From: Ilex aquifolium
Lineage: Eukaryota; Streptophyta; Magnoliopsida; Aquifoliales; Aquifoliaceae
Length of the DNA stretch: 64,000 nt
Assembly (NCBI GenBank): GCA_951799425.1
Contig: OX637404.1
Location: forward strand, 17,818,045 to 17,882,044
Direction of reading: 5' to 3'
Every line of letters starts with the position of its first letter. The stretch's first letter is position 1. Shown here in pieces: positions 12,165 to 22,811 of the stretch. Position numbers and translations under genes: made by a program. The notes below the pieces were generated by a model that saw only the letters and a program-made list of their open reading frames with translations, did not search any database and had not been told where the DNA came from.

Positions 12165-13365
12165 ATGGCTCCACAATCCACATGGGCTGCAGCATTATGG
12201 GATGAAGAATGAAACCGATTTTGGTTCTGTGAATCTGCTGGATAACATCTTGTAGGCCAGTACATTATATATAGAAGTTCAGTTTTTTTAAACATTTGGT
12301 GATTATTTTTCCTGATCATTTTTTGTAGACATTGAATAATGATCATGTCAAGTTTGCTGATATTTTTATCTGGTATACTGAAATTAGTGAAGAGTGCAGT
12401 TTTCCACCTCATCTTGCAGTTTTGAAATGACCCTAGTATATATTGTTTGTATTTTCTTTCTCCAAACAAGGTCGAATTCGATGCATTAAGTTTTTTTTTC
12501 CTTGTCCATATTTGGGTTTTCAGGTCCGTCGTAGGATTGCTTGGGGTGTGTGTATGTGTGCCCAAACTCGCTTTTCCTTTCGAGCCTTTCTGGAGTTCTT
12601 ACCGGTTGATGAACCCTTTTAACAGTTTCATCTATTAATGTTCTGGAAGATTGTCTGGTTCAGGAAAGGTTTTGTAATTCTCCAGTCAAGGCAACAGTTT
12701 ATGCCTCTATTGTGAAGGGCTGCAATACAGGAATAAAGATTGCCAACTAAGACTGTTGTGTTTTACTATCTATCGAGAAATGAAGAAGAGGGACGCCAGC
12801 AAGTGAACTCGATGACCAGATGGAAGAATTAGTGGAGAATTAAGAAGCTAACTGTGTCAAGAGGAAAAATAATTAGGATTGATTTTCCCTAAAAGAAAAC
12901 GAGTTTGACTTTGGGAGGGAGGAGAGCAAATTTTTTTTTTTTTTGGGTAAGTGGAGCAATGTTAAAGATCAATCTCCCTGACGTTTGGATACAGCAGTGA
13001 ATCACAGCCGAGAGAAGACCCATTTGTGTGTTTTGGGGGGGGGGGGGGGGTGGGGCATATTCATGCCGACAATAGGTTTAATAGACAGCCACAGGATCCA
13101 CCAGGTACCAAGGAGAACCAATTTTTGAAAATTTACTTGGGACTAAACAATAAAACATACACGGGTTAGCATTCTCTCCATTCTGACCTGTACATTGACG
13201 ATTCTCTGTCCTCTACATACAACAGAGTAAAAAATGGAAAACAAAGCACCCATTTTCCTCTTAAGTGGAATTACTTGCATCTTCATGTTGCTACAGGACC
13301 TATGTCACAAGGCATCTCTGTCTTTGTTTGTGGGATTAAATGCTACGAATGCTCAGCCAAAAATA
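12165..13365. other. Convergent intergenic region (3' ends of two genes)
   Basis: Between the eIF2B-delta stop (+) and the hAT-derived gene stop (-). It must hold both 3' UTRs and polyadenylation sites. A run of 16 G at 13035-13050 and a T run near 12931 are the only conspicuous sequence features; no further gene is seen. Confidence 0.5.
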
Positions 13366-16300
13366 TCATTTCTGCTTCTTGTCAGAACCTGCACTGCTGC
13401 TGTCTGATGCGGCAGCAGCAGCCAACTCCATCAACCTCTCGTAATCAATCTCAGTTGAATTATACTTGAACTTCATCCCACATTGTGTCCATGACCTGAT
13501 ACAAAGCACAGTTTCTGTGCTTTCATGAGACATTGAGAACCGCTGCTTATCAATCTCGTCACCTTTGCTGCAAAAGAGGTCTTCAGGTGCCACAGAAGTA
13601 GCCTGTAAGGTCAAGAAATCTCGAGCCATCATGGACAACCGAGGATAGCGTGTGCTATTCACCTTCCACCATTCCAAAACATCTGTTGATATTGTAGCTG
13701 GAGGCTCCGATAGATACTGAGTGAGCTCATCTGTGGCAGAGCTCATGCTTGCTCTTCGTTTTTTACGAGCAATTTCCTCTGCGAAAGAAACACTCCCACC
13801 ATCTTCCAACTCTTGGGCACCATATGAACCACTAATTGATGGGAAATGGCTGGTAGAGTAATATCTCATGAAGTGGCTTCTTGCTTCTTCTAGATAATTT
13901 TCTGAGTTTAGACTTTCAGGGATGAGTTCCACTTTAATTCGAGGATCAAGAATTGCAGCCATGTACGTGAATACGTTGCAAACCTGGTCGTTATAGCTCT
14001 GGGCCTTAGTGGTCATGCCTTCAGCGGCATTCTTGAGCCAGTCAGGGCTGTGACGGGACTCTCTGCAGGCCACAATCATCTCAGAAATGTGATCCATGAA
14101 GAAGAGAACCAATCCAATTGTTGGTACTTTGTTTGTGCATATGTTGGTCGTGGTTTTGTAGAAGGGTTCTAGATATGCATGCATGATATTGACGGCATTC
14201 TTCTCTACCGAGTTTAGCAGCATCCTACTGCCTAGTGTCTCATATTTCCTGATGACAGTTTCCATTGATTTACCAGCCTGCATGATAAACCCCAAGTGAT
14301 TATTGGTCCAGAGAGAGAGCAGTCCTCTATGCACTGCCCATAAGTTCATCCATAGAAGTAACCACTAGTGACTAGAATCCTACATACTTATGCCCTTGAA
14401 TGACAAAATAACAAATATCTGAATGTAACAACTTGATTACGTCAAAACTATGCAATACAAACTATATGAATTATGCAATCAAACTAAATGCAAAAAATCA
14501 ACTATTGGAGGCAGCAGCAATATATTATTGATAGCAGGTAAACAACAAATACCCACCATTTATTCTGATTATGATCAATCAATGATCATTACCAGATTAG
14601 AAGGAATGCCTAAGTGTGTAGCACTGTAGCCTACCTACAATCTAGGTGAGAATTTCAGCATTTTCATGCAGCTTTCCTGCAAATAAAAACTTACATGGTG
14701 CACTGTTAGTTATCTAGAATTCATCAGCATAGTCACAAAAGTATACCATGGAGATTCTACAGCTGAATTGCACAGCAACTAACTGTTAGCATGGCATCTC
14801 AAAGGAAAGGGAGTGGTCAGGAGTTTTGATTCCCACCATTGGTCAGGAAGAGCAAAAAAATTGAAAATGAAAGACATCTAGCTGTCTGAAACACATCTCA
14901 CGACACAAGGACATCTCTGCCAAATCAATTTTACCCGAACCTATACCCTAAAGATCATGCTTTCCGTTCTCTTCCGTATCTTTTTTGTGTGTCTTGGTGT
15001 GTTGGGGGGAGGGAAAGAAATAAGGCCCTGAGAATCTCATATACAGTAATTTCAAAATCCAGTGGACATTTCATAGGTGTTAGCCAAAAAATTTAGCAAA
15101 CAGGCCCACAAAGTTTTTATGAGTGTGCAAGGGACAGAAGCAAATACCTTACGTGCAATATCAAGCATCTGGTAACTGCCACTCCACCGGGCTGAGGCAT
15201 CAAGCGGAAATTTCCAATTGCCTTCTTGATATGCTGTGGTATATTGAATAAAATCCTGTGAGATTTCTACGGATGCATTCATCTCTAATACAAATTCCCT
15301 GATCTTAGAGATAACTGGATTTGTAGTTCTTAAAGCATCATTTATGATAGAATTTAACGTTCGAGCTGCACAAGGAACATAGCAGAACGGACCCACTTTC
15401 TGGCTGTCCATATCATCTTTCAGGGTATGGCATGCCTGTGTGGCATTTGGACTATCATCATGGGTGCAGGAAAAAACTCTGTTCTCTATATTGTACAGCT
15501 TGAGGACCTTCACCAGAGTGTGATAGATCTCAGCTGCCGCACAAGGGAAAGGTACACGACAAATATCGAGAAGAACCTTCTGGAAGGACCAGTGTTCATC
15601 AATCCACTGGCATGTAATGCTCATATACAAAATTTGTTCATAGGAAGTCCAGAAATCGAGAGTGATTGAGACCTTAGAAGAAATCTGTTGCAGAATTGCT
15701 CTTACGTCTTCCCGCATACTCCTGAAAACTTCACGAAGTACTGCTTGAAACTTCCCACCTGGCCAGATTTGTACAGTTGGGTTGAGGAATTTAAAGGAGT
15801 TTTCTAGCCACTTTTCCTCCAAGGTAGAAAGAGGGAGTGATGCTAAAATAAGCCACTTGATGAGCAACCAGTTTAAATGGTCAAGCTCAACTTGAGATGT
15901 TTTCAACTGGGGTTGATGTTTCTTAACAACTGGGCTAGGTTGTGGTCCTTGTGGAGCTGAAATGATGACAGTATCGCCTGACTTATCATATCCTGGATGA
16001 CGATTGCTGAGGTGCCTTCCCAAATTGCCTTTAGCCAAAAAAAAAGGAAGCTCAGTCAAAAACATGACAATTAGTACAAATGAATACCGATGTTTCTGTG
16101 AGCAAAGCCCACCACAAGCATGCCAACATTATAGGTAGATTGGTTCAACACGAATAAGTTTGAATCATATAAATGACTTTGGCACATCCTGTTTTGGCCC
16201 AATTAACTTTTGCTACATCTAAATCTCATGGTGAGCTTTGAGCATAACACAACAATAGATCCACAGTTTATTGCATTGGCCTTTGCTTCGGATAAATATT

Positions 16301-16607
16301 GCCTTTATGTTCTGAAACAACGTTTTGATTCCGTGGGAGAAAAGAAGAAAACTTGACATGAGATAGAAGCATTTGTATAGGCTTTACCAGTTGCAGTAGC
16401 GATAGAATAGCTCTGTCCGCAAAACTTGCACCTCCGACTCTTTCCATCAGAAGCTGTTTCAAAAAACTTGAGATAAACTGATGTCATAGTCTTCTTTCTT
16501 GGTCTTCCTGGAGGAACCACATTTCCCTTTTCTGAAGAACCCAACCCAATATCTATTGGGTCAATGTTCGGAATGAGTGCTACTTCCATCCCTGATTTTG
16601 GTTCCAT
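13366..16607 (-). CDS. BED zinc-finger, hAT-transposase-derived host protein (SLEEPER-like)
   Basis: Three coding exons on the minus strand, 16607-16388, 16028-15148 and 14277-13366, join in phase to 670 residues with no break. An AT-hook-like GRPRKK (residues 34-39) is followed by a BED finger with C60, C63, H79 and H84. The hAT core follows (SITLDFWTS with the first Asp; ARWSGSYQML). The C-terminal hAT dimerisation region reads LEWWKVNSTRYPRLSMMARD, then SVAPEDLF. It ends in an alanine/serine tail and KKQK. The start is chosen because an acceptor (TTAAAGCAG) lies two bases before this ATG, so a 5' UTR exon is spliced on. No terminal inverted repeats or target duplications surround the gene, and the frame is intact while nearby transposons are decayed. 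I infer a domesticated nuclear DNA-binding regulator like DAYSLEEPER; the exact orthologue is not established. Confidence 0.85.
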
Positions 16608-16609
16608 AT

Positions 16610-19460
16610 CTGCTTTAAGAAACAAGAGATGAAACAGAATTGTGAATTCATGCACCATAAAACAAATGCCAACATGAAAATTTGAATCTCATAGAAGTCA
16701 AAAGCATAATATGCAACTCTAGAACAAAATAACAAGCAGGCTACAATTTAAAGGTGGCGGATCCATTCATCATTCTTTACACATTTATTAAAGTACAATC
16801 TTTCTATTTCTAACAGTGATGCTACATAAAAGCAACAGCCATGAAAATGAAGTAGAACTTGTTTATACAGAGAAGTGTTGAAAAGGCCAGCAATAACCCT
16901 CGTCGTAGAAAAGGTTCTTTTGTTTGAACAAAAAGTGAATATACTTGAGCGTAATGCATAGATAAACAGAAGATTTTCTGGAGCAAATCAAACCAATCAA
17001 AATTTTGCATGAGAATGCTGAAAAGAAAGAAATGACCTTCAGCCACCAGACCAACCCATTTTGGAGCTCTCGCTTCACACATTTACGGTCATATAGCCTG
17101 GAGCTTGCTTCATTATGTTAAGGACTAAGAACACACTCCCTTCCTCACTCACTCCCCAAAAAACAAAACAAAACAAAAAAAAAAAAAAAAAAAAAAAAAG
17201 GCCTGCCACCTTACAATTTCTTGACCATTTCAACCAATGTAAAAAAGAAAATGCACACAAATAAATAAAATCAAGCATATTTGTGTACACAATATCTCTA
17301 AAGCATACCAAAAAGAAGTTAGTGAAACTCGACAGAAGCCACCATATTTTTTTTTCCAGAAGATAAATGCCACCATATTATGAAGCATGTAAACTGATAC
17401 AAGATGATTTGTTTTACTTTGCGTCTTCTTTCTTTTCGTGTTTAACAATGTTTAATATTAGTGCATCGGCCAATGAAAAAGTTACAAAAAGCTCTCCAAA
17501 TGAACTCTCCATCTCTTACTTACACCTACCTATCATGTTTAATTAAGTTCTCTCAAATCATTTATATCCATATATCTTGTGCACAAAGACTCAATTTTGA
17601 AAACCTAAAAAATAAAGAAATGACTAGCCCTTTGAGTTTTATGTGGCAGTGGTGCAGGGGAGAATGTTTCCATATTTGATCCTCTAGACCAAAAAGCAAA
17701 GAAACTTAATGTTTGCTCGTAGAAAAGCTAATAATCCCTCTGCTGATGATTTCCCTTATGCATGCAAACAGTGCTGTAAGCAGTTGAGCAGAGCCAAGCA
17801 ACAGAAAACATCAAACACAGCTTATCTAAGCAAAGTCAAATTTCAATTGCATTGATTTTAATTTAATTCAGGAGACTCTTGCTCAAGGGCGGCACAGTCT
17901 GGCAGAAGAAACTGAAAGCATAGAAAAGCTAGTAACAAAACAAAATTTGGGCCAAGAGGTGAAAATTCAGTGACTAAAAGTTGTATTAAGTTTGGCCTAG
18001 GCTGGCCAGCTGACTAATCCCAACAGCATGGCTGTTGCACCTCAATAAGTATAAGAGTTTCCACATCTGCGCCTTCACATTTTATAGAGCACATAACTTC
18101 TTAAATGGTCATCACTGCTACCCTTACAAGTGTCATACTTCCCAGTTATACAGCCAAACATCCATAAATTTAATTATTGAACTATTTCTATGTCCTCAAC
18201 AAACAATATATACAAACAGATGATCCCAGACTCCCAGTAGCCATTAAAGACCACCAACTTCTCTAAAACCTCAAGTTAAAATATCTAAATTCTTCTAGTC
18301 ACGTGCAGTCCAGGACTCTGGTAAAGAACGTGTAAGTAATATTAATTTCCAGGGTGACATTGACCTCCCACTTTGATACCTTGTTAAACCACAAATGTGT
18401 TAAAACACTTAATTTGTTAGACAGGATGTAACACAAATATTTATATTCTTCAACAATAACAAAGACGCTGGACTGAGAATGTAGAAATTAATGAAAGTTT
18501 ACAACAGGTGTAAGTCATTAAAAGTCACACGAAAATGGGGATTCCTCAAATTCCAAGAAATGAAACCTCGCACAAGGAATATCAGGACTAAATAGGCCAT
18601 TTTCATGTGTACAATCTTCTATATTCAATTTTAACAAGCTAAATAAATATTACAAAAACTAAAATACAGCTAAGCACCCAATTAAATCACAAACTCATAC
18701 TATCTGTAAGAAACGTTCTGGCAAATACCCTTTAAGCTTTTATATCCATTGTTAACATTCCACTCCATTATGTTCCCAGCTTTCCCGCCGACTGTTCCAG
18801 TCTAGTTCAAAATTATTGAAAACTAAATATTAGTAGTCTCCAAATGCTAGAATATAAAGAAATTCTGATAATAAAAGAGCAGCAAAATTGCAGATTTTTA
18901 CCCCAAAATTCATGAAAAATGTGAGTGAAACGATCGTTCTTATCCGTTGAAGCCTCAGTCACCGCGTCGCAAAACAAGCTGTAAGAAAATTGTGAAGATT
19001 AATTAAAGCTCAAAATTCCGTACCAAAATTGTAGAAGTTAGGGCTTTAGGAAGGAAAGCCATACAGAGATAGTGAGTCACCATCAACCTTCAAGCTCTCA
19101 CGTCTCCCAGAAAGCATATGCTACTCTACATATTATATCTGCATATGTGTGTGTGTGCGTGTGTGAGAGAGAGAGAGAGAGAGAGGGGGGGAGAGAGGGG
19201 GAATAGAGAAGATGAATAGAGGAGAGAGAAAGAGTTGCAGAGCGAGGGAGGAAGGAGACGAGGCCAAGAGAGGGAGTGGAGGTTGAATTGGGCGCTGGAT
19301 CTTAGCCGGATCTGAGCCGAGCGAGGAGAAAGAGATGAACTGAGTCAGGTTTTCAATTTGGTGAAGAGAGAGAGAGGGGTCGACGCTGGTGGTTCAGCGA
19401 AGCCGTGCGCCCAACAGGAACAGATCTGTCTCTTTTTCTCTCTCCTCAACTCAAGTGACG
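16610..19460 (-). other. 5' UTR exons and leader introns of the hAT-derived gene
   Basis: Splice-like signals on the minus strand suggest a non-coding exon at about 18902-18978 (acceptor TTTTCTTACAG, donor GTAAAAAT) and a first exon from roughly 19430 down to 19065. The first exon is CT-rich on the transcribed strand because of the GA run near 19165-19200. The long leader intron (about 16610-18901) contains an A-rich tract (17161-17199) and no convincing coding frame. The exon limits are inference from motifs only. Confidence 0.4.
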
Positions 19461-19470
19461 CATTATATAC
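19461..19470 (-). promoter_or_regulatory. Candidate TATA box of the hAT-derived gene
   Basis: On the minus strand this reads GTATATAATG, about 30 bases before the CT-rich leader. No other TATA-like word was noted in the leader region. Placement is inference. Confidence 0.35.
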
Positions 19471-19621
19471 GGCTCAAACGACAACGAGCGAGAGGGGCTC
19501 AGCTGGGTGCAGACTCAGCAGAGCCCCTCGTGGTCCACTCCAGTGAGCCAGCTTAGCCTCACTTTTAAATCGCACCACATTTCAATTCAAACGTCCCCCC
19601 AATACATATTAGGAATAAAAA

Positions 19622-20489
19622 GGCTAATCTCAACTTGCACCATGGAAATTTACTTAAATTTTAATTTTTATCCCCAAAGTTTAAAAATATCAATTTATAC
19701 TCTAAAAGACATAAATTCATATCAATATTTACATGGGGCTAACTCCGCCTATTTTGATGTTAAAAAAATTTGGGCTAATTATAAATTATATCCCACAAAG
19801 TTTAAATATTTCATATTTATGATCCAAAAAGAATTTCATCTATTAATACTCGTTAAATAACTCTCAATTGTATCGTATCATAACATATTCGTGTCGTGTT
19901 TGAGTCAATAAAAAAATATTTTAAATTTTTAAAAAAAAATATAAAATACCAATTTTTTGCTTACAATACTTGTTAAATAGCTATTTTCTTACAACAATTA
20001 GATACAAATCTTTCGATTGTCCGATTAAATTAAAGTAGACAGAAAATAGTTATTTAACGAGTATTATAGTCAAAAAATAGGTATTTTTTAATTTTTAAAA
20101 AATATTAAATAGTATTATATGAATTGTCATAAATGTGAAATATATGATACAACGCAATTGACTCGACAAGAAAATATTTTGTGTTAAAAATATTTTTTTA
20201 TTAACTCAAACACGACACGAAAATATTATGACACGACATAATTGAGAGTTATTTAACGAACATTAATAGATGAAATTATTTTTGGATCATAAATGTAAAA
20301 TATTTAAACTTTGAGGTGCGTAATTTATAATTAACCCAAACTCTTTTAACAGCAAAATATATGACAGTTGGTCTCAGGTGCACATTGATACGTATTTATA
20401 TCTTTTAGGGTGTAAATTAATATTTTTAAACTTTGAGGATACAAATTGAGATTTAAGTGAACTTTCAGGGTACAAGTTGAGATTAGCTT
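19622..20489. mobile_element. Long inverted-repeat (foldback) element, 868 bp
   Basis: The left part (GGCTAATCTCAACTTG onward, with AAAAATATCAATTTATACTC) is repeated in inverted order at the right (ending CAAGTTGAGATTAGCTT). The pairing continues inward for several hundred bases (ATAACTCTCAATT at 19858 against AATTGAGAGTTATTT at 20241). A perfect 7-bp ATAAAAA lies on each side (19615-19621, 20490-20496). It is non-coding; superfamily uncertain. Confidence 0.7.
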
Positions 20490-20497
20490 ATAAAAAT

Positions 20498-20853
20498 GAC
20501 TTAACTATCTATTTGACGCCTAAATTATACTATTTGTGTTAATTAAGTCTCTAAATTATGATTTATATCAATTTAGCCCATAAACTATATCATTTTATGT
20601 CAATGTGACTCTTTTGTCCAAATTCATGGTTAACTTTGACGGAATTCTTTACGTGCGAGTTGGAATTAGGGTATAGTTTAGCGGTCATGAGTTGTGCATG
20701 TGAGGAATTCCGCATATTTCACGACGAAATTAGACGTAAGGATTATATTGACACAAATGTTATAGTTCAGAAACTAAGTTGACACAAAACGTAGTTCAAG
20801 GGCTTGATTGACACAAATAATTTAATTTAAGGACCAAATAAATAGTGAACTCT
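20498..20853. mobile_element. Second inverted-repeat element sharing the same target site
   Basis: Inverted ends: GACTTAACTATCTATTTG at the left and, read inward from the right, GAGTTCACTATTTATTTG. The flanks are ATAAAAAT at 20490-20497 and again at 20854-20861. The left flank doubles as the right flank of the element at 19622-20489, so one of the two inserted into the target duplication of the other. Confidence 0.65.
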
Positions 20854-20876
20854 ATAAAAATTTAGTTACCCGTAAG

Positions 20877-21116
20877 TAGGGGTGTCAACTCTGACTGTTG
20901 ATACGACATCGACACAAACCCAACACGAACAATTATAAAATTGACACGATTATTAAATACTCATAATAAATAATCTAGATTAATGTTTAATACTCATAAC
21001 ACACTAAATATATTTTTTTTTTGTGAGTCTTGACACGAATACAACACGAATAACAATGACATGACACGAATAACATGACATGTGAGTCACACGAGCACGA
21101 CACGTTTGACACTCGT
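20877..21116. mobile_element. Mutator-type MITE, 240 bp
   Basis: A perfect 9-bp target duplication ACCCGTAAG lies at 20868-20876 and 21117-21125. The ends are inverted: TAGGGGTGTCAAC at the left and ACGAGTGTCAAAC read inward from the right. CACGAC/ACACGA words repeat inside. It is non-coding. Confidence 0.8.
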
Positions 21117-21564
21117 ACCCGTAAGCTTAGGCATTTCTCACATTTGTTTTCTTTTTAATTTTTTTTATTCTAGGGTGAGATGATAATTGTAAAAGTATCA
21201 CAATATAACACGACATGTTAAGACAACACGAAATTAGAATGCTAAGGTTTTTTGTAGGGTTAATTGCGTCTGTGGTCCCCAAAGTATTCATTTTGTCTCA
21301 TTTTGGTCCCCAACATTCCAATTTCATCAAGTTGGTCCCCAAATTATTAAAAATGCACTTACCTAGTCCCCGCCGTTGACACCGTCCATAATTCCGTCTG
21401 TTTTGAGTCATGTGTCATCCACATGACTGAAGTCAGGGGCTTATATGACATTTTGCCTTCTCCCATTACTGGAGGGAAACCTTCCCGCCATGTGTTATGA
21501 CCCATTTAGACTCTCATCACATACCTATTGTCTGTTACAGAGCATATGAACCGAGAGGGAGAAA

Positions 21565-21980
21565 ATGAGGGGAAGGGAAGGAAAGGGATCAGCGGCTGGA
21601 ATGGTAGCAACAACATGCTTCTGTAGACAAATAGGCAAAATGAGGACCTCATGGACCGATACCAACCCAGGAAGAAGGTTCATTGGATGTGAAAGATATG
21701 GGGTAAAAAAGATGTTGTGGATTTTGTTACTGAGTTTTCGATTTTGAATGCATTTAACAAAATCTTGCATTTGTAGGAGGCTGGAGGGTGTGGATTTTTT
21801 GCTTGGTATGACCCACCAATGTGCGATAGAGCAAGGCAAGTGATACCCGGATTGCTGCGATCAAAGCAAAGACAGGAGAACCAACAACAAAAGGCAAAAG
21901 TTAGGGAAAAATTATTATGGGTTGCTCTGTTTTGTTCTTGGACATTTTTTATTTTCACTTGGGTGTGGCATTTCCTGTAA
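21565..21980 (+). CDS. GRF-type zinc-finger protein with C-terminal membrane segment, carried by the MULE
   Basis: Two exons, 21565-21702 and 21777-21980, join in phase 0 (donor GTAAAAAAG, acceptor TTTGTAG) to an intact 113-residue protein. The zf-GRF pattern is clear: C18-x-C20, then TSWTDTNPGRRFIGC ending at C42, then GGCGFFAWYD with C51. After a basic, glutamine-rich linker comes a hydrophobic stretch of about 22 residues (LLWVALFCSWTFFIFTWVWHFL, roughly 92-113), likely a tail anchor. GRF fingers bind single-stranded nucleic acid in several unrelated proteins; small plant GRF proteins with a C-terminal hydrophobic segment are common but of unknown role. Its place beside the left inverted repeat, facing the transposase, matches the mudrB position in MuDR. 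A function in transposition is inference. A shorter start at Met13 is also possible. Confidence 0.8.
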
Positions 21981-22013
21981 GTAGGAGTGTCCTGTTTGTC
22001 TGTGGAGGGTGCT

Positions 22014-22147
22014 CTGTTTTTGTGTAGGAGGGTTTGGTATTTTTGTTGTGTAGGAGGAGCTCTGTTTTATGTAAATGTATCTGTTTTTGTGTAGGAGGGT
22101 TTGGTATTTTTGTTGTGTAGGAGGAGCTCTGTTTTATGTAAATGTAA
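22014..22147 (+). repeat. 67-bp tandem duplication inside the MULE
   Basis: Two nearly identical copies begin CTGTTTTTGTGTAGGAGGG at 22014 and 22081. They follow the GRF gene stop and probably belong to its 3' UTR. Confidence 0.8.
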
Positions 22148-22644
22148 TTATTATATTTGATGTAATTGGAAGTGTAACAAACTATTTGCATCAAAACAAC
22201 TTGTTTGCATCAAAACTTGTTTGCATCAAAACTTTTGACTTATGAGTTTGAAGTGTGAGGTATTTTCCAATGGCCATGAACTTACGAGTTTGAATGTGTC
22301 CAACTAATATAAAATGTTAGGTATTTTTCAATCTATTGCCCCCATGTCATTCTCGATTAATCATGACTACTACCATTGTATTACCAATACAGAAAAGCCA
22401 CAGCATTACTATGGCATATCCATAAATCCCTGTAAATATTGTTGACTACACAAACAACCTGTTAGCATCAAACAAAGATGTACATAATGTTGATTTTCAT
22501 TAACCTGTTAGTTGTGACAAAAATATGTCCCTAATTACAAGTTGGTCTCTCAGTACAAACCCAAAATGAGAACAACAAAGAGTACATTTACATCACAACC
22601 CCAAAAGTCAGCAAGACATTTACATTGCTACCATTCCAGCTGGA

Positions 22645-22764
22645 TTTATACTCTCATCACAGACCCAAAAGAGAGCAACACATCTACATTGCATATAAGC
22701 CAGATTTATACTCTCATCACATACCCAAAAGAGAGCAACACATTTACATTGCATATAATCTTGG
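22645..22764. repeat. 60-bp tandem duplication inside the MULE
   Basis: The TTTATACTCTCATCAC block starting at 22645 recurs at 22705 with few changes, a period of 60. It lies just beyond the transposase stop, between the two convergent genes. Confidence 0.75.
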
Positions 22765-22811
22765 CTCCCAAAAAAAAAAAAAAAAACAGACAGATAGATA
22801 GAAGCTGCAGA

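Noticed and set aside
12068-12565. 165-residue open frame on minus over the last eIF2B-delta exon
   Set aside because: Antisense to a confirmed exon and its 3' UTR; no recognisable domain.
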